DNA of 22,813 bases, taken from positions 1 through 22,813 of the forward strand of contig DAAP01000063.1 of NCBI GenBank assembly GCA_001701165.1. The letters are read 5' to 3'. Shown piece by piece: positions 8,726 through 15,713 of the stretch. The translations under genes were made by a program, and so were the position numbers. The notes beneath the pieces were generated by a model, which saw only the letters and a list, made by a program, of their open reading frames with translations, had not been told where the DNA came from and ran no database searches. Each line of letters starts with the position of its first letter. Within the stretch, counting starts at the first letter, position 1. This stretch comes from Bacteroidales bacterium H4. GTDB taxonomy: Bacteria; Bacteroidota; Bacteroidia; Bacteroidales; Muribaculaceae.

Positions 8726-9199
8726 ATGAAAAAAATATTACTGACAGCCCTCTGCGCCATCCTCGGCGTATGCGCATATGCGCAAAAAGGATCTAACACT
8801 ATCGGCGTAAACATCCTTTACAACACACAAGTGACCGAGTCTGCAGGCCTCGGCATCAAGGCCCAGCACTTCTTCACCAACAACTTCCGCGGCGAAGCCT
8901 CCTTCAACTACTTTTTCCAGAACGACAGAGTGTCGATGTTTGACTTCAACGCCAACGTCCATTACCGAGTAAACCTCTCCAACGACTTCCATATCTACCC
9001 CTTGGTAGGTCTTACCATAGGTCACTATATGTTTGACTTTGACGGAGTTGACAGCAAGACACGCATAGGCGGCAACTTCGGCGGCGGCCTCGAATACGAC
9101 ATCGACTCCAAGCTCACCATAGGCTTTGAAGGCAAATACCAACTGGTCGATGATTTCGACCAAGGCGTTATCTCCGTAGGTCTCACCTATCGCTTCTAA
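8726..9199 (+). CDS. Small outer-membrane beta-barrel protein
   Basis: The 157-residue product has a signal peptide (MKKILLTALCAILGVCAYAQ, cleavage near residues 19-20). The mature part is made of alternating polar and hydrophobic strands (for example ASFNYFF, NANVHYRVNL, GGGLEYDID, ISVGLTYRF). It ends in a phenylalanine, the usual BAM insertion signal. At about 137 mature residues it would form an 8-stranded barrel of the OmpA/OmpX-like porin family. I cannot say whether it is a structural protein, an adhesin or a channel. It stands alone between its own promoter and a clear terminator. Codon use matches the housekeeping genes nearby. Confidence 0.8.
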   Translation: MKKILLTALCAILGVCAYAQKGSNTIGVNILYNTQVTESAGLGIKAQHFFTNNFRGEASFNYFFQNDRVSMFDFNANVHYRVNLSNDFHIYPLVGLTIGHYMFDFDGVDSKTRIGGNFGGGLEYDIDSKLTIGFEGKYQLVDDFDQGVISVGLTYRF

Positions 9200-9253
9200 A
9201 AAAGATAGACACAGCCACCTATAAAACGGCTATAACAAAACACATCTCAATGA

Positions 9254-9288
9254 ATTACCCCTGCCCCTCTACCTGCGGCAGGGGTAAT
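9254..9288 (+). terminator. Terminator of the beta-barrel gene
   Basis: A perfect 12-bp stem (9254-9265 with 9277-9288) encloses an 11-nt loop, 55 bases after the stop codon. A short T-containing stretch follows. It also marks the left limit of the AT-rich segment. Confidence 0.7.
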
Positions 9289-9347
9289 CTCGTTTATCAT
9301 AAAGGCACGGTGCCTCTGTATATATTCAACAAATTTTTCCAAAAGCC

Positions 9348-9378
9348 TTTGTCAATTGCTAGAATATGTATAATTTTG
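9348..9378 (+). promoter_or_regulatory. Perfect consensus promoter reading toward the lipoprotein gene
   Basis: TTTG at 9348-9351 and TAATTTTG at 9371-9378 match both elements of the Bacteroidota primary promoter with 19 bp between. The expected start is near 9383-9386. That leaves an unusually long leader of about 260 nt to the ATG at 9646. Confidence 0.75.
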
Positions 9379-9381
9379 TAA

Positions 9382-9406
9382 TGTAATATTCCAACGGGAT
9401 ATTACA
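9382..9406 (+). other. Hairpin at the predicted 5' end of the lipoprotein mRNA
   Basis: An 11-bp stem pairs 9382-9392 with 9396-9406 around the 3-nt loop AAC, with one G-U pair. It starts within a few bases of the predicted transcription start, so the mRNA would begin with a stem-loop. Such 5' stems can stabilise a transcript. An operator in DNA form is the alternative. Confidence 0.5.
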
Positions 9407-9421
9407 CATTTATATGTAAGC

Positions 9422-9664
9422 TCAATCGCTATCTGAATCACCACCTCGGAAAATAGAACGAGCTATATAGTAATCAAATTGAGAGTTGTGCCATACGGCG
9501 CAGGCTTTCTCATATTTGATTATGGCTTGTGGTGAGCCAAGATAGCGTATGACGAGAGTCTGCGCTTTTGTTTTATTGACAAGTGCGCCAACTAAGACAA
9601 CAGACGCAAATGACAATAATGCACCATAATCAAATATCAAAAGAAATGAAAAAAGTATTTTCAA
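9422..9664 (-). CDS. Doubtful small minus-strand ORF in the lipoprotein leader
   Basis: An 80-codon frame reads leftward from ATG at 9664 to a TGA at 9422-9424. The product would have a hydrophobic N-terminal third (MKILFSFLLIFDYGALLSF) and a polar tail that looks protein-like, with KYEKACAVWHNSQFDYY and an acidic end (GGDSDSD). It is the only minus-strand frame in the window that is not a shadow inside a longer gene. Against it, the first 19 bases overlap the lipoprotein start on the other strand, no minus-strand promoter is seen, and a consensus + promoter reads antisense through it. I do not recognise it. It may be a conserved non-coding element instead. Confidence 0.25.
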   Translation of the reverse strand: MKILFSFLLIFDYGALLSFASVVLVGALVNKTKAQTLVIRYLGSPQAIIKYEKACAVWHNSQFDYYIARSIFRGGDSDSD

Positions 9665-10389
9665 TCATGTTGCTACTCGCAACAATGCACACAATCACTG
9701 CTTGCAGCGGTGATGAAGATGTACCCGACAACCCCAATCTAAAAAAAACAGACTACGCGCTGTATCACAATGACACGCAAGCGCTTGAAGGGACCAATCT
9801 AAATCAACTGGCATGGGAATCCGACAATGAATTTGTTGCAACAGTCAAAGACAACACTGTTATCGGGCATTATGTTGGTAAGGCCATCGTGAAATCAAAC
9901 ATGTATTACTCCCTTTCAGTTGAGGTGAAGTCGAAGTACAACACCTATGAAGAACCATATATAGGATGGGGCGCTTCAAAAGCTATGATTAAAGCAAGAT
10001 ACGGGACTCCAGAATCAGAGAACGAAAATAGTCTTGCATATACGACGTCTAACACCAATGCACCAATAATGATTTTTGCATTTGAAGATGACAAGATGTC
10101 ATCGTGCGGCGTAGTATGCAAGACATCAATAGCTGATGAACTTGGAGGTTTTCTCACCGAAAGATACGTTCCAATCAACGTGGACACAGACAAATACACC
10201 GCTACGCTTTTACACTGCTATGGAAAAATCAGCGACCCTCAGGCCGACTATGGCATTGCAATGCAATATAGCTATTCGATAGGAGGAATTCTTGTCGCAT
10301 ATACGAAAGTCAATAGCGCTGAATCAAGGCACGCAAACTCTATCGATTTCGACAAGGCGCTTAAAACGCTTGAAAGCATTCTCAATTGA
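9646..10389 (+). CDS. Lipoprotein of unknown function with an Ig-like segment
   Basis: Read from ATG 9646, the 247-residue product has a lipoprotein signal peptide (MKKVFSIMLLLATMHTITAC, lipobox ITAC with the acylated cysteine near residue 20). A polar linker (SGDEDVPDNPN) follows. The Ser-Gly-Asp-Glu-Asp residues after the cysteine resemble the acidic export signal for surface lipoproteins in Bacteroidota. Residues about 30-75 (WESDNEFVATVKDNTVIGHYVGKAIV) resemble a BIG2-like Ig domain. The remainder, from about YIGWGASKAMIKARYG, I do not recognise. The frame is open upstream to 9583, but the signal peptide fixes the start at 9646. Codons are more A+T-rich than in the flanking genes, which suggests recent acquisition or fast drift. 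It sits alone, with no partner gene to hint at a role. Confidence 0.72.
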   Translation: MKKVFSIMLLLATMHTITACSGDEDVPDNPNLKKTDYALYHNDTQALEGTNLNQLAWESDNEFVATVKDNTVIGHYVGKAIVKSNMYYSLSVEVKSKYNTYEEPYIGWGASKAMIKARYGTPESENENSLAYTTSNTNAPIMIFAFEDDKMSSCGVVCKTSIADELGGFLTERYVPINVDTDKYTATLLHCYGKISDPQADYGIAMQYSYSIGGILVAYTKVNSAESRHANSIDFDKALKTLESILN

Positions 10390-10550
10390 GATAAAGCCAT
10401 TACAAGCTATCACAATAGGTACGACCTAAAAAAATCCATATCGTGTACCCATTAATGATTAAGACTACGTAACACATGTGGATATTCTATTCCCATATGT
10501 AACGGATGGGGAAGGATAAACTCCATCAAAGTCTACCTCTCTATACTAAC

Positions 10551-10595
10551 ATAGGAACTGGGATTGCTTCAAAAAGAAGAAATCCCAGTTTCTAT
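10551..10595 (+). terminator. Long hairpin downstream of the lipoprotein, possible terminator
   Basis: A 15-bp stem pairs 10551-10565 with 10581-10595 (one G-U pair). Inside it, after a single mismatch, CTTC and GAAG pair around a loop of five A. It lies 161 bases after the lipoprotein stop and has no T-run directly after it. A second short stem (10601-10620) follows. It may end the lipoprotein transcript or be the trace of an inverted-repeat element. Confidence 0.45.
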
Positions 10596-10680
10596 ACAAC
10601 TAAAGCATTGTTTAGCTTTACGGCATATAAGCGGCCCGACTTCCCGGTCAATGCCAAGCAAAACGTCGGAGCAAAAATAC

Positions 10681-10727
10681 ATGCGTAAAAAGTTGGCGTA
10701 TTCGGCGAAAAAACAGTAACTTTGCAC
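10681..10727 (+). promoter_or_regulatory. Promoter of the YfgM-like gene (shared module)
   Basis: TTGG at 10693-10696 and TAACTTTG at 10717-10724 are 20 bp apart. The upstream part, ATGCGTAAAAAGTTGGCG (10681-10698), is identical to that before yceD (14651-14668), and both share TAACTTTGCAC. The leader would be about 95 nt. Confidence 0.72.
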
Positions 10728-10823
10728 TTCGGAAGCGCAACAGCCTCCGGCAGCAACGGCACCGGCACACAGCCCTGAAGCCTGAACACTGCATCAAACA
10801 AAGCAAAAAAGATACACTAAATA

Positions 10824-11474
10824 ATGGAAAACAAAACATTTACCACCCCCGAAGCGCAACAGGAAGCCCGCGAACAGGCTCGTGCGCAACGTAACAAGAA
10901 AATCTTCATTTTCTCGTCTATCGCCATCTTAGTAATTCTCGTGGTTGCCGGAGCAGTATACTTTTTGCACGCCAACGCCGTAAACAAAGCCAACGATGCC
11001 ATCGGCCTGGCCGACATCGAGACCAATGACAGCATCCGCGCCGCAATGTATCAGAAAATTGCCGATGATGGCAGCACAGCCGCCAACGAACGCGCGCAAC
11101 TCATGGTTGCTATCCGCGCATACAACGACTCCAACTACACCAAAGCCATAGAATACCTCGACAAGACCTCGGTAAGCAGCGAAATCATTGGCGCCGGCGT
11201 TTACAGCCTCAAAGGTGACTGCTACGCCAACCTCAATAAGCTTGACGAAGCCATAAGCGAATACGAAAACGCCGTAAGCAAGGCCGACGGCAACCCCACG
11301 ATTACACCTTTCCTACTCATTAAAATGGCCAACATATACGCCCAGCAGCAGAACTACGCGAAGGAATACGAGTGCTACAGCACCATCCGCACCGACTATC
11401 AGGCATACGTACAGCAAGCAGGCATCAACATCGACAAATACGTTGAGCGCGCACGCATACGTGCCGGGAAATAA
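10824..11474 (+). CDS. YfgM-like membrane-anchored TPR protein
   Basis: The 216-residue protein has a charged cytosolic N-terminus (MENKTFTTPEAQQEAREQARAQRNKK). One transmembrane helix follows at about residues 27-49, and then a soluble helical part. That part contains TPR-like repeats, for example AYNDSNYTKAIEYLDK, GDCYANLNKLDEAISEYENAV and ANIYAQQQNYAKEYECY. Size and layout match YfgM, which in E. coli binds SecYEG together with PpiD and helps secreted proteins fold. No enzyme motif is present. The role is inferred from architecture alone, because many TPR proteins look alike. It has its own promoter and a hairpin after it, so it is probably monocistronic. Confidence 0.7.
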   Translation: MENKTFTTPEAQQEAREQARAQRNKKIFIFSSIAILVILVVAGAVYFLHANAVNKANDAIGLADIETNDSIRAAMYQKIADDGSTAANERAQLMVAIRAYNDSNYTKAIEYLDKTSVSSEIIGAGVYSLKGDCYANLNKLDEAISEYENAVSKADGNPTITPFLLIKMANIYAQQQNYAKEYECYSTIRTDYQAYVQQAGINIDKYVERARIRAGK

Positions 11475-11523
11475 GACAGCGCCAAGTCTCCTGACGCAAA
11501 CGCTCTATATTCATAACCAATCG

Positions 11524-11557
11524 CGGACAGTGCTCCCTATCGCGGGAACGCTGTCCG
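11524..11557 (+). terminator. Hairpin after the YfgM-like gene, probable terminator
   Basis: A 14-position stem pairs 11524-11537 with 11544-11557, with one G-U pair and one mismatch and a 6-nt loop. It begins 50 bases after the stop codon. No T-run follows. It lies between the YfgM-like gene and the MATE gene. Confidence 0.5.
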
Positions 11558-11593
11558 TCGCATAATACACAGGTTTCAAGAAGCGCCAACACC

Positions 11594-13132
11594 ATGTCCG
11601 CAGCACAAGAGACAGAACACTCCACCGACACCCCCCCTCTCCACGCCACCGACAGCCATAACGCCAATGCCGATAGCTGCCAAGACGATACAGAGACAGG
11701 CAACATCGGCAAGGCAAATGACGCCTACCAAGCCAACGCGAGCACAGCCGGGAAAGCAGCGGAAGCAGACGCCGCCGCCGCCCTTAACAGCCTTGCTACA
11801 CGCCCTGTAGGCGCACTATTATGGCAATACAGCGTGCCGGCCGTGGCCGGAATGGTGGTTGTATCCCTATACAACGTCATCGACCGCATATTCATAGGTC
11901 GAGGCGTAGGCCCTGACGCCATCTCCGGACTGGCCATCACCTTCCCGCTGATGAACCTATCCACGGCACTCGGCGTGCTTGTGGGCGCAGGCGCCTCCGC
12001 ACGCGTATCCATAATGCTCGGAGCCAAGCGTTTGCGCGAAGCACAAACCATACTTGGCAATTCCCTGGTAATGCTACTCATATTTGCCACGATATACATC
12101 ACCACCTTTGCAGTGTTCTTGGACCCGCTGCTGCGTGCATTCGGAGCCAGCGACCGCACACTCCCCTACGCACACGACTTCATGTCGGTTTTACTTCCGG
12201 GCATGCTGTTGATGAACCTCAGTTTCTCGCTCAACAACATCCAACGCGCCTCCGGATACCCGCGCCGCGCAATGATGACAATGATACTCAGCGCAGTAGC
12301 CAATGCCATACTCGCGCCTATATTCATTTTCGGACTTGACATGGGCATACGCGGCGCCGCCTTGGCGACAGATCTGGCCATGGCCGGCACACTGGTATTT
12401 GTGCTGTGGCACTTCTTTGACCGACGCAGCAATATGCACTTCACCAGCGGGACCTACCGTTTGCGCCGCACAGTCGTCATCAGCATCATAGGCATCGGCG
12501 CCGCGCCCTCGCTGGTAAACGCTGCCTCCTCGCTCATCAACTTTCTTATAAACAACACCATGTATGCCTATGGCGGCGACAACGCTGTCGGCGCCGCCGG
12601 CATATTCTCCACCTACGCATCTTTGATTACGATGATTATCATTGGTATCTGTCAAGGCATGCAACCCGTGGTGGGCTACAATTACGGCGCCGGCAAACTC
12701 CACCGTCTGCGTCGCGCCTATATATTGACACTGGCAGCCGCCACCATACTCAGCATCCTCGGCTGGTGCGGCGCCATCTTTATCCCCGAAGCCATCGCCT
12801 CTATATTCACCACAGACGCAGACTTGGTCAACGCCACCGCACACGGACTCAGCCTCGCCCTGCCGGCCTTTGTCTTCGTAGGATTTCAGATAGTGTCCAC
12901 CAACTTTTTCCAAAGCATCGGCCGCGTTGGCAAGTCCATATTTCTGGGACTGTCTCGCCAGGTCCTCTTCCTCATCCCGCTGCTACTCATTATGCCCGGG
13001 ATGTGGGGGCTGAACGGCGTATGGCTTTCCTTCCCCATTGCCGACCTCTTCGCCACCGCCGTCACCGTCATCCTAATAATTATGGAATTCAGGAGATTAG
13101 GCAAAATGATTCCCGGTAGGGCCATGTCTTGA
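11594..13132 (+). CDS. MATE-family multidrug/cation antiporter
   Basis: The 512-residue protein belongs to the MATE efflux family, which exports organic cations or drugs in exchange for Na+ or H+. Twelve hydrophobic segments can be traced from about residue 75 to 500. Family-typical sequences include SVPAVAGMVVVSLYNVIDRIF near the first helix and GICQGMQPVVGYNYGA at the start of the second half. The closest type is the MepA/DinF-like group common in gut Bacteroidales. The substrate cannot be predicted. Unusually, the first 67 residues are a hydrophilic stretch rich in Ala, Asp, Thr and Asn, while most family members enter helix 1 within 10-20 residues. No internal ATG is available closer to helix 1. 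A non-ATG start further in is possible. It may share a transcript with the next helicase (44-nt gap). Confidence 0.87.
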   Translation: MSAAQETEHSTDTPPLHATDSHNANADSCQDDTETGNIGKANDAYQANASTAGKAAEADAAAALNSLATRPVGALLWQYSVPAVAGMVVVSLYNVIDRIFIGRGVGPDAISGLAITFPLMNLSTALGVLVGAGASARVSIMLGAKRLREAQTILGNSLVMLLIFATIYITTFAVFLDPLLRAFGASDRTLPYAHDFMSVLLPGMLLMNLSFSLNNIQRASGYPRRAMMTMILSAVANAILAPIFIFGLDMGIRGAALATDLAMAGTLVFVLWHFFDRRSNMHFTSGTYRLRRTVVISIIGIGAAPSLVNAASSLINFLINNTMYAYGGDNAVGAAGIFSTYASLITMIIIGICQGMQPVVGYNYGAGKLHRLRRAYILTLAAATILSILGWCGAIFIPEAIASIFTTDADLVNATAHGLSLALPAFVFVGFQIVSTNFFQSIGRVGKSIFLGLSRQVLFLIPLLLIMPGMWGLNGVWLSFPIADLFATAVTVILIIMEFRRLGKMIPGRAMS

Positions 13133-13176
13133 CGGCTGCGCCACATATAACGACAAAAAGAACAATACAACACGAT

Positions 13177-14541
13177 ATGACCTTTGAGCAATTAGACCTC
13201 AGCGACGAAGTCCTTGATGCGCTATACGACATGAACTTCGAGGAATGCACACCCATACAAGAGCAGTCCATACCATACATCCTGCAAGGGCGCGACCTCA
13301 TTGCCGTTGCACAAACCGGCACCGGCAAAACTGCGGCATACCTGCTGCCCATCATCAGTAGGCTATACACGGACGGGGCACCCACCGATGCCATCAACTG
13401 CATTGTCATGGCACCCACGCGCGAGCTGGCCCAGCAAATCGACCGACAGATGGAAGGCATGGCTTATTACCTGCCCGTCAGCTCCATAGCCGTTTACGGC
13501 GGCACCGATGGCCCGACTTTTGCTCGTCAGCAAAACAGTATGCGTGCAGGAGCCGATGTTGTCATAGCCACACCCGGGCGTCTGCTTGCGCACATGCAAA
13601 TGGGTTCCATAGACCTCAGCCGCGTATCCTTCTTCGTACTCGATGAAGCCGACCGAATGCTCGATATGGGATTTTACGATGACATTATGCAAATAGTCCG
13701 ATGCCTGCCCAAGGAGCGGCAGACACTGATGTTCAGCGCGACAATGCCGCCCAAAATCAAGAAACTTGCCGAAGAAATACTCAACGATCCCGCCGAAGTC
13801 AGAATTGCCGTATCACGTCCCGCCGACGGTATCGACCAAAGCGCATACATCTGCCATGAGCGCCAGAAGACGCCCATATTGCTGGACCTATTGCACAAGG
13901 ACGGAGGTGCCAAACGCGTAATCATCTTCGCATCCTCCAAGCTCAAAGTCAAAGATCTCACGCGCCAGCTACGCCAGGCACATCTCAATGTAGCACAAAT
14001 ACATAGCGACCTCGACCAAAAAGAACGCGATGAGGTCATGCTCGGATTTCGTGCCGGACGCATAGACATTCTTGTAGCCACAGACATCGTAGCCCGCGGC
14101 ATCGACATCGACGACATCACTATGGTCATAAACTATGACGTGCCCTACGAAGCCGAAGACTATGTCCACCGCATCGGCCGCACCGCACGCGCCGGCAGCC
14201 AAGGCCGCGCTATCACCATGGTCAGCACCATGGACCAAACACGATTCGGCCAAATAGAAAAATTCCTCGGAAAGCCCGTGCGCAAAGAATCCATCGACCC
14301 ATTGTATGGCGAAGCACCCGAGTACCACCCGGACCGACACATGGACTCGCACCACGGCCACAGTACAAACAGGCGCGGCAAAGGCGCAGGCCCCGGCAAA
14401 GGCAAACCGCGCAACGCCAAGCCATCGGAACGCCGCGACAAGCCAACCGACAATACCGAAAAAAAACGCCACAAAAAGCCCTTCAGACGCGACAACAAAA
14501 AAGACCGCGCCAAGGGAGACAAAACCGGCGCTAAATCCTAA
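13177..14541 (+). CDS. DEAD-box RNA helicase, RhlE-like
   Basis: This 454-residue ATP-dependent RNA helicase has the Q-motif FEECTPIQEQ, Walker A AQTGTGKT (45-52), APTREL, TPGRL, DEAD (156-159), SAT (187-189), ATDIVARGIDI and HRIGRTARAG (331-340). The core is compact (about 370 residues), like RhlE. It is followed by a basic, low-complexity tail of about 80 residues rich in Lys, Arg, His and Gly that probably binds RNA. It lacks the DbpA-type domain seen in the helicase at 2686-4635, so the two are not duplicates. The frame is open back to a TTG at 13129, overlapping the MATE stop. The ATG at 13177 is preferred because the family N-terminus (MTFEQLDLS) starts there. RhlE-type helicases act in ribosome maturation and RNA decay. 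Confidence 0.92.
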   Translation: MTFEQLDLSDEVLDALYDMNFEECTPIQEQSIPYILQGRDLIAVAQTGTGKTAAYLLPIISRLYTDGAPTDAINCIVMAPTRELAQQIDRQMEGMAYYLPVSSIAVYGGTDGPTFARQQNSMRAGADVVIATPGRLLAHMQMGSIDLSRVSFFVLDEADRMLDMGFYDDIMQIVRCLPKERQTLMFSATMPPKIKKLAEEILNDPAEVRIAVSRPADGIDQSAYICHERQKTPILLDLLHKDGGAKRVIIFASSKLKVKDLTRQLRQAHLNVAQIHSDLDQKERDEVMLGFRAGRIDILVATDIVARGIDIDDITMVINYDVPYEAEDYVHRIGRTARAGSQGRAITMVSTMDQTRFGQIEKFLGKPVRKESIDPLYGEAPEYHPDRHMDSHHGHSTNRRGKGAGPGKGKPRNAKPSERRDKPTDNTEKKRHKKPFRRDNKKDRAKGDKTGAKS

Positions 14542-14650
14542 ACGACAAACGACCTCGACCGCACACCTCGCTCACCGACAGTACAAAACCTACTTGAAAC
14601 GTCCTGTAAAGCCCGATAAAAGCTTAAAACGCAAGCAATACCGTTTTAGT

Positions 14651-14696
14651 ATGCGTAAAAAGTTGGCGGTTTGGAAGTTTTTGTCTAACTTTGCAC
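14651..14696 (+). promoter_or_regulatory. Promoter of the yceD-rpmF operon (shared module)
   Basis: TTGG at 14663-14666 and TAACTTTG at 14686-14693 are 19 bp apart. The 18 bases 14651-14668 are identical to those before the YfgM-like gene. The leader is short, about 25 nt. A weak stem (14625-14631 with 14642-14648) just upstream may end the helicase transcript. Confidence 0.75.
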
Positions 14697-14723
14697 AGTT
14701 TTTCCCACCCGACTTAAAAGACA

Positions 14724-15278
14724 ATGGGTACTCTCGCCGAATACAAACTACCGCTAAGGTCCTTAGTGGCAGGCACACACAAATTCAGCTTCCGTCTGAC
14801 AAAGGACTTCTTTGAACAGATGGAAAGCACGGATGTGCGTGACGGCGACATCCTTGCCGAAGTCACCGTGGAATACACCGGCGATGTCTACGAAATAGAC
14901 ATGCACTGCACCGGAGCGGTCACCATAGCCTGCGACCGATGCCTGGACGACATGCAAGAGAGCATAGACGCCGTCTACCATACCGCAGCCAAGTACGGCG
15001 ACTGCTACAACGACGAAGATGAAACCATGATTGAGGTGCCGCGCAGCGACAGCAGCCTGGATATCGCGCACATGCTCTATGACACGGTGATGCTTGACAT
15101 CCCCATACAGCATATGCATGAAGAAGGGCAATGCAACAGCGCCATGAGTGACATCCTCAGCCGACATCGAGTCATTGACACGCAAGACAGCCCGGAGCAA
15201 GACCAAGAGCACATCGAAGCCGATACGCCTAACGATCCTCGGTGGGACGCGCTCAAAAGCCTCAAAAAGCAAGACTGA
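14724..15278 (+). CDS. yceD: YceD/DUF177-family protein
   Basis: The 184-residue product belongs to the YceD (DUF177) family, which is nearly always encoded just before ribosomal protein L32 and is thought to act in 23S rRNA processing or large-subunit assembly. The family core is visible as TGAVTIACDRCLDDM at about residues 65-80, with a CxxC pair. The region after it is acidic, with DEDETMIEVPRSDSSLDIAHML. A second conserved cysteine appears late (EEGQCNSAM). The C-terminus DPRWDALKSLKK is a typical family ending. The next gene is rpmF after an 80-nt gap. The exact molecular function of the family is not settled. Confidence 0.9.
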   Translation: MGTLAEYKLPLRSLVAGTHKFSFRLTKDFFEQMESTDVRDGDILAEVTVEYTGDVYEIDMHCTGAVTIACDRCLDDMQESIDAVYHTAAKYGDCYNDEDETMIEVPRSDSSLDIAHMLYDTVMLDIPIQHMHEEGQCNSAMSDILSRHRVIDTQDSPEQDQEHIEADTPNDPRWDALKSLKKQD

Positions 15279-15358
15279 CCCCCGACGGGCGCAAGCCCAC
15301 GGGACCGAATACAAAAATACACATTCAACACAAAAACAATCAAAGCACATAAAATAAA

Positions 15359-15544
15359 ATGGCACATCCTAAACGCAAACAATCCAAAACTCGCACAGCC
15401 AAACGCCGTACACACGACAAGGCTATCGAACCCACATTGGCACTCTGCCCCAACTGCGGCGCATGGCACGTATACCATACCGTATGCGAATGCGGCTACT
15501 ACCGCGGACAGCAGGCCATCGCCAAGAAAGAGGCAATCAGCTAA
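15359..15544 (+). CDS. rpmF: 50S ribosomal protein L32
   Basis: The 61-residue protein begins MAHPKRKQSKTRTAKRRTHDK, the usual basic L32 N-terminus. It carries the zinc-ribbon form of the protein: CPNCGAWHVYHTVCECGYYRG has four cysteines that can bind zinc. L32 lies near the peptidyl-transferase centre side of the large subunit. It follows yceD, as in most bacteria. The Cys-containing form suggests the normal zinc-replete paralogue. No zinc-free copy is seen in the window. Confidence 0.97.
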   Translation: MAHPKRKQSKTRTAKRRTHDKAIEPTLALCPNCGAWHVYHTVCECGYYRGQQAIAKKEAIS

Positions 15545-15668
15545 CGGCGGACAAGAATTTCAAGCCGTCCGACACAGCCTGACGACACAACCTCCAGCCA
15601 CGGCAATGGCTACGCACGACGCCCTATACATCGGCAAGCAATATGTCATGGTAAGGGCAATCACACTG

Positions 15669-15708
15669 CCACAGCATCGGCAAGACACACGACGCGCCGA
15701 TGCCGTGG
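15669..15708 (+). terminator. Hairpin between rpmF and fabH, possible terminator or attenuator
   Basis: A 13-position stem pairs 15669-15681 with 15696-15708 with a single A-C mismatch and a 14-nt loop. No T-run follows, so it may only partly end transcription from rpmF. Confidence 0.4.
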
Positions 15709-15713
15709 AAGCG

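Larger units (their letters stand above)
9200..9645. other. 446-base non-coding stretch at the left side of the AT-rich islet
   Basis: The stretch holds the beta-barrel terminator (9254-9288), a near-palindrome AGGCAC-G-GTGCCT at 9303-9315 and a full consensus promoter (9348-9378). A hairpin sits at the predicted transcript start (9382-9406). From about 9400 there is a leader of about 260 nt before the lipoprotein. Within that leader a 14-bp perfect inverted repeat pairs 9512-9525 with 9624-9637, and a doubtful minus-strand ORF overlaps it. From about 9290 the base composition becomes clearly richer in A+T than upstream genes. Confidence 0.6.
10390..10823. other. 434-base non-coding stretch at the right side of the AT-rich islet
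   Basis: No convincing gene lies here. It holds an imperfect hairpin near 10474-10500, a long hairpin at 10551-10595, a small 6-bp stem (10601-10606 with 10615-10620) and the promoter of the next gene (10693-10724). The A+T-rich composition ends at about 10620-10640, where the sequence returns to the GC-rich style of the rest. A 60-codon + frame at 10506-10688 crosses the long hairpin and has no gene-like features. Confidence 0.6.

Noticed and set aside
9549..9629. A 26-residue + strand leader peptide frame (MTRVCAFVLL...) in the lipoprotein leader
   Set aside because: It is too short to judge, has no regulatory codon run, and ends 16 bases before the lipoprotein start with no clear attenuator structure.
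10506..10688. A 60-codon + frame in the right flank of the islet
   Set aside because: It crosses the long hairpin at 10551-10595 and the upstream edge of the next promoter. It has no domain or signal sequence.
2686..14541. The two DEAD-box helicases as a recent duplication
   Set aside because: They differ in core sequence, in length and in C-terminal architecture (DbpA-type domain against a short basic tail), so they are separate subfamilies.
14306..14815. A 169-codon + frame across the end of the second helicase and the start of yceD
   Set aside because: It is out of frame with both genes, runs through the promoter, and its Lys/Thr/Ala-rich product mirrors the low-complexity helicase tail.
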